Below, piece by piece: positions 59,163 to 64,000 of a stretch of 64,000 bases of DNA. Every line of letters starts with the position of its first letter. Position 1 is the stretch's first letter. The notes below the pieces were generated by a model. The model made no database searches. It was given only the letters and a program-made list of their open reading frames with translations, and had not been told where the DNA came from. The stretch lies in the NCBI RefSeq assembly GCF_900110295.1, contig NZ_FODF01000006.1:62001-126000 (forward strand). The letters are read 5' to 3'. The stretch comes from Peptostreptococcus russellii. Its GTDB lineage: Bacteria > Bacillota > Clostridia > Peptostreptococcales > Peptostreptococcaceae. Both the position numbers and the translations under genes were made by a program.

Positions 59163-59204
59163 GGGGAGGGACAAATCCCTCCCTGAATAAAGGCAAAGGG
59201 GAGG
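59163..59204 (+). promoter_or_regulatory. GC-rich hairpin that can alternatively pair with the downstream SD
   Basis: GGGAGGGA (59164-59171) pairs with TCCCTCCC (59176-59183) with a CAAA loop. The same CCTCCC is complementary to the SD GGGGAGG (59198-59204) of the next gene. The upstream arm and the SD are near copies (AAAGGGGAGG). No T-run follows, so it is not a plain terminator. A translational switch is inferred. Confidence 0.5.
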
Positions 59205-59212
59205 AAAAAGAG

Positions 59213-59983
59213 ATGACAAAAAATATTTTTGATGAAAATGATGCAAAGATAATACTAAGGGACATTATGGGGGATAAAGAACTCTTTATGCTGAGCATAA
59301 TGTATAGTGAATTTTGCGATAAAAAAGCAGGAAGTTACAAAAGTATATCATCGAAGGATCCAAAGGTTAACACTAGGGATTTATTAAATTCAGAATGTGC
59401 TCTTTCAATAAGAGTTATAGAAAATAAAAAACTTAGGGAGAAAACTAAGAAGTCTTTTGGTAAATTTGAAATCTTGCTTCTTTCTCTTTTGCGTTTAAAT
59501 AGTGATGAGAAGTTAGAAGAAATAGAATGTACATTGAATAATATTCAAGAAGCATTAAGAGGCGAAAGAATATATATGGAAGGCAGACGTAATTTCTTAT
59601 CTAGAGCATTGTCACATATATCAGCCTTTCTAAAAAGAAAATACTCAATGAGTAACAAGGAAGTATCAAACATCGTAGGAAAAAGTCAAGAACAGGTAAG
59701 AAAATACTCAAAAAAAGAATCAGAAGAAGAGGGCGACTATCTATATGGAGAAATTATCGAAGAAATATGTCAAAAAATGGATGAGCAGCATAAAGAACTC
59801 TTGGAAAAACAGGACAACAAACTCTTTATAAGAATGGGCAAAATCTCAAAGAAATATCTCATAATAGATCTAAATAAAAAGAAATACGAAAAAGGAAGGG
59901 AGACAATAGTAACAGAAGAAGAAGCCAATGAGATCATAAAAAAGATAAAAAGTAACAAAACGGAAACAAAAAAAGAAAATTGA
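59213..59983 (+). CDS. Protein of unknown function with an HTH-like segment
   Basis: 256 residues, strongly charged, no TM. A segment at about 141-165 (KYSMSNKEVSNIVGKSQEQVRKYSKKE) looks like a helix-turn-helix of the sigma region 4 or MerR kind. In other Firmicutes the YvrJ/DUF2922 set may sit near a sigma-like factor, so a regulatory role is possible (inference). The N-terminal part is helical; the last 50 residues are Lys/Glu-rich. SD GGGGAGG, able to pair with the preceding hairpin arm. Confidence 0.6.
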   Translation: MTKNIFDENDAKIILRDIMGDKELFMLSIMYSEFCDKKAGSYKSISSKDPKVNTRDLLNSECALSIRVIENKKLREKTKKSFGKFEILLLSLLRLNSDEKLEEIECTLNNIQEALRGERIYMEGRRNFLSRALSHISAFLKRKYSMSNKEVSNIVGKSQEQVRKYSKKESEEEGDYLYGEIIEEICQKMDEQHKELLEKQDNKLFIRMGKISKKYLIIDLNKKKYEKGRETIVTEEEANEIIKKIKSNKTETKKEN

Positions 59984-60072
59984 TTTCCAGCAGAAGAAAA
60001 AAGAAAAAAATAAATAGAGCAGAGAAAAAAATAATTCGAAACAATAAGAATTTGAATAATTAGAGTAAATAA

Positions 60073-60110
60073 AAATGCCAGTTCTAAAAAAATTTAAGAG
60101 CTTGGCATTT
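60073..60110 (+). terminator. Terminator of the YvrJ unit
   Basis: AAATGCCA (60073-60080) pairs with TGGCATTT (60103-60110), followed by a long T-run. Confidence 0.85.
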
Positions 60111-60125
60111 TTTTTTGTTTAAATG

Positions 60126-60154
60126 TTGAAAAATACAAGATACTGATGTATAAT
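60126..60154 (+). promoter_or_regulatory. Upstream promoter of the S-layer precursor gene
   Basis: TTGAAA (60126-60131), 17-bp spacer, TATAAT (60149-60154), giving a 190-nt leader. Confidence 0.7.
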
Positions 60155-60230
60155 AAAGTACGGTTATCGAAAATAATATAGAAATTATATATAAAAATCC
60201 AATAAATATGATAATTTTTTCGAAAACCAC

Positions 60231-60259
60231 TTGAATTTATTACAGTTTTGTAATAATAT
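60231..60259 (+). promoter_or_regulatory. Second promoter and small palindrome before the S-layer precursor gene
   Basis: TTGAAT (60231-60236), 17-bp spacer, TAATAT (60254-60259). Its spacer contains ATTACA..TGTAAT (60239-60254). Two promoters fit a highly expressed gene. Confidence 0.5.
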
Positions 60260-60352
60260 TAAAGTGTGAGAAATGTATGTTTGATATTCATGTGAGGATA
60301 TCAACGCGATTGAAATGTAATTGAATAATATGTTTGGGAGGAATGAATAGAC

Positions 60353-62713
60353 ATGAAAAAACAAATAGCTGTATTAATGGCTGCTGCAACTGCTGTAACA
60401 ACAGTAGCTCCAGCATTAGCATCTGCTGCAGATGTTAACACATATGATGCGTCTGTTAGCGAAATAAACGCTAAGGTAAAGAACGCATTAAACGAAAGAT
60501 ATAAGGATAAGAATGCGGATGGTATAAACGCATCTAATGCAAATACTGTAGATGATTATTTAAATTCTAGATATGCTGTAGTTGTAACATTTAAGGATGC
60601 TGTTACTGATGCGGATGGTAATGGATTAAAGCCATTTAATAAGAGTATATATGCTGGAAGTAAGGTAGAAAATGCTTTAAAGGCAGCAGGTTCTGATTTT
60701 ACTATAGATGATACTACAGATCCTAAAACTGGTGATTCTACAAAAACATTTGTTGTAAAGAATGCTAATAAGCTTCAGGGATTAATAGAAAGCAGAGTTA
60801 TAGGAAATGGCACAAATGAGGCTGTTAAGGTTGCAATCGTTGATAAGGGAATAAAAGATGGAGCAGCAGTTGAAACTTTAACTGATAAGCACTATGTAGT
60901 TGGAGAAGCTAATGATGATGAAACTCAGATTTCTTTAAATGATGCTGCTAACACATTGCTTGCTAACTTTAAAGGAGATAAAACTTACGTAGATCAGCTG
61001 AAGATAAATGGCAATAATATATCAAAAGGAGATTCGCTTTCAGGAGATGTAACTAAGATAGAACTTACTTTAAAAAGTGGCAAGGAATATACTTTAGAAG
61101 CTAATGATAAAGCATTTAACTTCGATAAGCCACTTGACAAGAATGGAAATAAATTAACATTAGGAAACGATGTTGCTCAGAATGTATATGATCAGGTTGA
61201 AAGCTTTGAAAATATAGAAAACAAAGATGGAAAGAGTGATACTATAGTTTTACCAGTGGGTGATACTGATGTATATACTGTTCAGGATGTTCAAGCTTCT
61301 ACTATAGAATTAGGGAAGATATTTACAACAAAAGAAGGCTATACAGATAGAGGCGCTGATTTTGTAAATGGAATAATAGATGCTAGAAACTATAAGAATA
61401 AGAGCATAGAGTTTAATTATAATGGTGTTAACTATACATTAGCTAATGGTGATAGTCCAATATCAACTGATGGCTTTGAAAATAAGTCTACTAGTGATAT
61501 AAGAAAGGATACTGATGAAGCTTTCATAGGTGAAGGGATACCAGCTCCTATTATAGAAAAATCTGGTGATGGATATGTTCTTAGATACAATGTTAGGGTT
61601 GTTCCATCAAGCGATAAAGATGTAACTCCAACTATATTACAGTTTGTTGTTAGAGGTGATTCTCAAAAGGATTTAGCTACAGTACTTGCTGATTTAAATG
61701 GAGAAAATACTGTAGTTTCAGGACACTTCACTAGATTAGAAGGTGCTGATAGATATTCTACAGCAATAGAAGTATCTAAAGAAAAATTTGATCCACAGGA
61801 AGCTAGTACAGTAGTAATAGTTGGTGGAGAAGCTTTAATGGATGGTTTATCAGCTGTGCCTCTAGCATCAGTTAAGAATGCTCCAATACTGTTATCTCAT
61901 CCAAAGAGTGGTTTAAATGATGCAACTCTTAATGAAATAAGCAGAGCTTGTAAGGGATTAAACAGAAAAACTGTTTATGTAGTAGGTGGAGAAAACTCTG
62001 TACCAGAAAAAGCTGTTAAGCAGTTAGAAGATAAGTTTGGTGCAGTAGTTATGAGAGTATCTGGTTCAGATAGATATGACACATCTCTAGAAGTAGCTAA
62101 GAGATTAGGATATGATTCAAATATAAATGATACTGTTTATTTAGCGGGTGGAGAAGGTGCAGCAGACGCAATGTCTATATCTCCAGTTGCAGCAGATGTT
62201 GATAAAAATCAAGTATCTCCAGTACTAGTTGTTCCGAAGGACTCTGTAAAGAGATCTACAAGAGACTTTATAGCGAACAACTTTGAAAATGGATATATAA
62301 TAGGTGGAGAGTCTACAGTATCTTCAAATGTATATAGAGATATAAATAATGCTAAGGATTCTACAGGTAACAAGGCCATAAGTTTAAATAGAGTTGCTGG
62401 TAGTGATAGATATGATACTAATGTTCAGATTATAAAGCAGTTCTATTCAGCTGATAATAGTAAGATACAGGTTAATGGTGCTATCTTTACTTCAGGAGAT
62501 ACTAAGTTCCTAGTAGATGCTCAGACTGCTGGACCTTTAGCTGCATCTAAGAAGGCTCCTATAGTACTAGCAGGATCAAAGTTAACAAATGATCAGGTTG
62601 ATTTACTTAAGGATAATGGATTATTATCAGATATCAACACTAATGTTTATCAGATAGGTGGAGTAGTATCTTCAGATGTTATGTCTGTAGTAGTAGACAA
62701 ATTAGGTCTATAA
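60353..62713 (+). CDS. slpA: S-layer precursor protein, SlpA-like, with three CWB2 repeats
   Basis: 786 residues. Signal peptide MKKQIAVLMAAATAVTTVAP, cleaved near ASA-AD. Residues about 28-430 are a variable region without known motifs. Three C-terminal CWB2 repeats start near 463 (RLEGADRYSTA), 568 (RVSGSDRYDTS) and 680 (RVAGSDRYDTN), each with a VGGE/IGGE block. C. difficile SlpA has the same order: variable LMW part, then HMW part with three CWB2 repeats, cleaved by Cwp84. The region YNVRVVPSSDKDVTP (about 415) is where that cleavage would fall; this is inferred. SD GGGAGGAAT and a long leader suggest high expression. Confidence 0.85.
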   Translation: MKKQIAVLMAAATAVTTVAPALASAADVNTYDASVSEINAKVKNALNERYKDKNADGINASNANTVDDYLNSRYAVVVTFKDAVTDADGNGLKPFNKSIYAGSKVENALKAAGSDFTIDDTTDPKTGDSTKTFVVKNANKLQGLIESRVIGNGTNEAVKVAIVDKGIKDGAAVETLTDKHYVVGEANDDETQISLNDAANTLLANFKGDKTYVDQLKINGNNISKGDSLSGDVTKIELTLKSGKEYTLEANDKAFNFDKPLDKNGNKLTLGNDVAQNVYDQVESFENIENKDGKSDTIVLPVGDTDVYTVQDVQASTIELGKIFTTKEGYTDRGADFVNGIIDARNYKNKSIEFNYNGVNYTLANGDSPISTDGFENKSTSDIRKDTDEAFIGEGIPAPIIEKSGDGYVLRYNVRVVPSSDKDVTPTILQFVVRGDSQKDLATVLADLNGENTVVSGHFTRLEGADRYSTAIEVSKEKFDPQEASTVVIVGGEALMDGLSAVPLASVKNAPILLSHPKSGLNDATLNEISRACKGLNRKTVYVVGGENSVPEKAVKQLEDKFGAVVMRVSGSDRYDTSLEVAKRLGYDSNINDTVYLAGGEGAADAMSISPVAADVDKNQVSPVLVVPKDSVKRSTRDFIANNFENGYIIGGESTVSSNVYRDINNAKDSTGNKAISLNRVAGSDRYDTNVQIIKQFYSADNSKIQVNGAIFTSGDTKFLVDAQTAGPLAASKKAPIVLAGSKLTNDQVDLLKDNGLLSDINTNVYQIGGVVSSDVMSVVVDKLGL

Positions 62714-62751
62714 GATTTACTCAAACTAGATAATTAGATAGATTAATATAT

Positions 62752-62778
62752 AAATAGAGTGGCTTTGCCACTCTATTT
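62752..62778 (+). terminator. slpA terminator
   Basis: AAATAGAGTGGC pairs with GCCACTCTATTT, loop TTT, followed by TATTATG. Confidence 0.9.
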
Positions 62779-62785
62779 TATTATG

Positions 62786-62814
62786 TTTACATATCTTCTA
62801 TTATTCTGTATAAT
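62786..62814 (+). promoter_or_regulatory. Promoter of the terminal secreted-protein gene
   Basis: TTTACA (62786-62791), 17-bp spacer, TATAAT (62809-62814). A small CTGAC/GTCAG hairpin (62832-62845) follows in the leader. Confidence 0.75.
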
Positions 62815-62864
62815 ATAAGCATATAAATAGACTGACATTTGTCAGATAAATATCGGAGGTAAAT

Positions 62865-64000
62865 ATGATTAATAGAAAAATTAAGAAGCAAATTTTAGCT
62901 ATTGCTTTAAGTTCAGTATTTTTGTTCACATCGTCAAATAGTCTAGTAAGCTCTTTGGCAGAAGAGTCTGGTGGTTTAAAAGTATCAACAGAAACTGGAG
63001 AAGGACAAGATCAAACAACAGGTATAACTGATAATGATATTGAAGGTACAGTAGACACGGCTGAAGTAGCGAGATTTCATTTTAAAGATAGTAAGGCAAC
63101 TATTGATTTAAATAATTATAAGACTGATTCTGAGGGAAATGGTTATCTTATGATTGATGTTAGAAAAGATTTTATAAAGGGATATAGTAATAAATTCTTT
63201 ACTAAAGATGATGAAGCGATGACAATTTCTACGAGTAATAGTGGTGATAATAAAACAATTATAGAAAACAACTTTTCTAGTTATACGGGTTATAATAGTG
63301 ATTATATAAGATTTTATATACCGTATCAAAGTAATAACAAGAAAGAGATGACTGTTACATTTGAAATTCCAGATGAAGTTCAAAAAAAATTAAATGATAT
63401 GATTTTAAATGCTAAGGATAAAAATGCAAAAGACACTGCTATGAAAACTACAGAAATGAGAGCTATGTTTTTTAGTGATAGTATAAAAAAAGATGATTTG
63501 TTAGTTAGATCTCAAGGGGATTTAGAATATAACGGGGATAAGCCCGTATCTGGTTTTAATGAAATAGATACTTATACTAGCAAGGAAGATACAAAGATAT
63601 ACAAGGGATTTGTATTTGATAAAGATCACAAGGTTTTAAGAATCAGACCAAAAACAAATGCAGATAGAATTAGATTATATCTAGGTGCTAATAGTAGTGG
63701 ATTTTCTTATAACTCAAATTTTGGTGATATAGATGTTAAATATTACAATAGTGGTAGCATTTATAGAAAAGTAAATGATGGAAAACCACATAGCAGCAAT
63801 GAGTTTAAGAATGATGAATACAAGAGAACTTCTTTATCTGTAAGTAGTGGTTTCAATAGTGTAGAAATACCTTGGAAAACTACTGATGGAATTATAGAAA
63901 TTAGAATGAACAATCCAAACAATGTTTTAATGAACTTAAAGGTTGAAGCATATCCAAATATTAATGTTGATTCTGGTTCGAATGATACTACAGACAAGCC
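62865..64000 (+). CDS. Secreted surface protein, 3' end outside the window (partial)
   Basis: 378 codons, still open at the window end. ATG at 62865 with SD CGGAGGT. N-terminal signal peptide (KKQILAIALSSVFLFTSS, cleavage near LAEES). The rest is Asn/Ser/Asp/Thr-rich, beta-strand-like sequence with no Cys, typical of extracellular matrix-type or adhesin proteins. No CWB2 repeat or sortase signal has appeared yet; one may lie beyond the window. It follows slpA with its own promoter. Confidence 0.75.
   Translation, partial: MINRKIKKQILAIALSSVFLFTSSNSLVSSLAEESGGLKVSTETGEGQDQTTGITDNDIEGTVDTAEVARFHFKDSKATIDLNNYKTDSEGNGYLMIDVRKDFIKGYSNKFFTKDDEAMTISTSNSGDNKTIIENNFSSYTGYNSDYIRFYIPYQSNNKKEMTVTFEIPDEVQKKLNDMILNAKDKNAKDTAMKTTEMRAMFFSDSIKKDDLLVRSQGDLEYNGDKPVSGFNEIDTYTSKEDTKIYKGFVFDKDHKVLRIRPKTNADRIRLYLGANSSGFSYNSNFGDIDVKYYNSGSIYRKVNDGKPHSSNEFKNDEYKRTSLSVSSGFNSVEIPWKTTDGIIEIRMNNPNNVLMNLKVEAYPNINVDSGSNDTTDK

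Noticed and set aside
63970-63990. GGTTCGAAT resembling a tRNA T-loop
   Set aside because: It lies in frame within the secreted-protein gene and has no acceptor or anticodon stem around it.

Overview
The window is AT-rich chromosomal DNA from an anaerobic, low-GC Gram-positive bacterium of the class Clostridia. The best guess is a member of the Peptostreptococcaceae (Clostridioides/Peptostreptococcus relatives). Supporting signs are a secreted S-layer-type precursor with three CWB2 cell-wall-binding repeats laid out like C. difficile SlpA, a fused PilM-PilN protein in a Gram-positive type IV pilus cluster, a monomeric [FeFe] hydrogenase, a hybrid cluster protein, a T-box in front of valS, and a strong preference for AGA, ATA and other A/T-ending codons. 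Genus and species cannot be fixed from this window. Most genes are on the + strand; the hydrogenase, pepD, a GntR regulator, dacF, two hflX genes and a 31-codon microgene are on the - strand. No rRNA, tRNA, CRISPR array, complete insertion sequence or prophage was seen.

Layout. 1-9.4 kb: end of an ABC-F ATPase gene, [FeFe] hydrogenase, an unusual nucleoside hydrolase, T-box plus valS, a DUF2254 membrane protein, and a membrane-protein/XRE-regulator pair. 9.2-19 kb: a gene remnant, pepD, a GntR/FCD regulator with a palindrome upstream, folC, hcp, an unknown gene, dacF and a DUF4364 gene. 19-25.3 kb: two tandem hflX-type GTPase genes (one has lost its glycine-rich motif), a small Cys-rich protein, cardiolipin synthase, and a stand-alone rpsD behind a structured leader. 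25.3-26.2 kb: about 0.9 kb without a gene, holding an orphan terminator. 26.2-36.4 kb: HEAT-repeat protein, divergent Nudix protein, YigZ, nadE, yebC, mscL, bcp, ligA, an rph-rdgB fusion and yfcE. 36.7-43.9 kb: the classical protein quality-control block tig-clpP-clpX-lon-engB.

44-52.3 kb: a rhodanese lipoprotein with a small membrane protein, the acidic microgene, then a compact pilus assembly cluster pilB-pilC-pilin-pilMN-pilO with neither a prepilin peptidase nor a retraction ATPase in view. 52.4-57.9 kb: SEC-C protein, unknown protein, pgi, a start-less remnant of a CWB2/SH3 cell-wall protein, and an HtrA protease. 58.2-60 kb: the small-protein trio DUF1659-DUF2922-YvrJ followed by an unknown protein. 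60.3 kb to the end: the SlpA-like precursor and the start of another secreted protein. The last 20 kb is therefore largely about the cell surface: pilus, S-layer, exported protease and exported rhodanese.

Start codons were moved from the longest open frame wherever a Shine-Dalgarno (SD) sequence pointed to an inner start. Many hairpin terminators and several near-consensus promoters with 17-18 bp spacers could be read directly. All functional names rest on motif recognition from the translated sequence; no database search was run.
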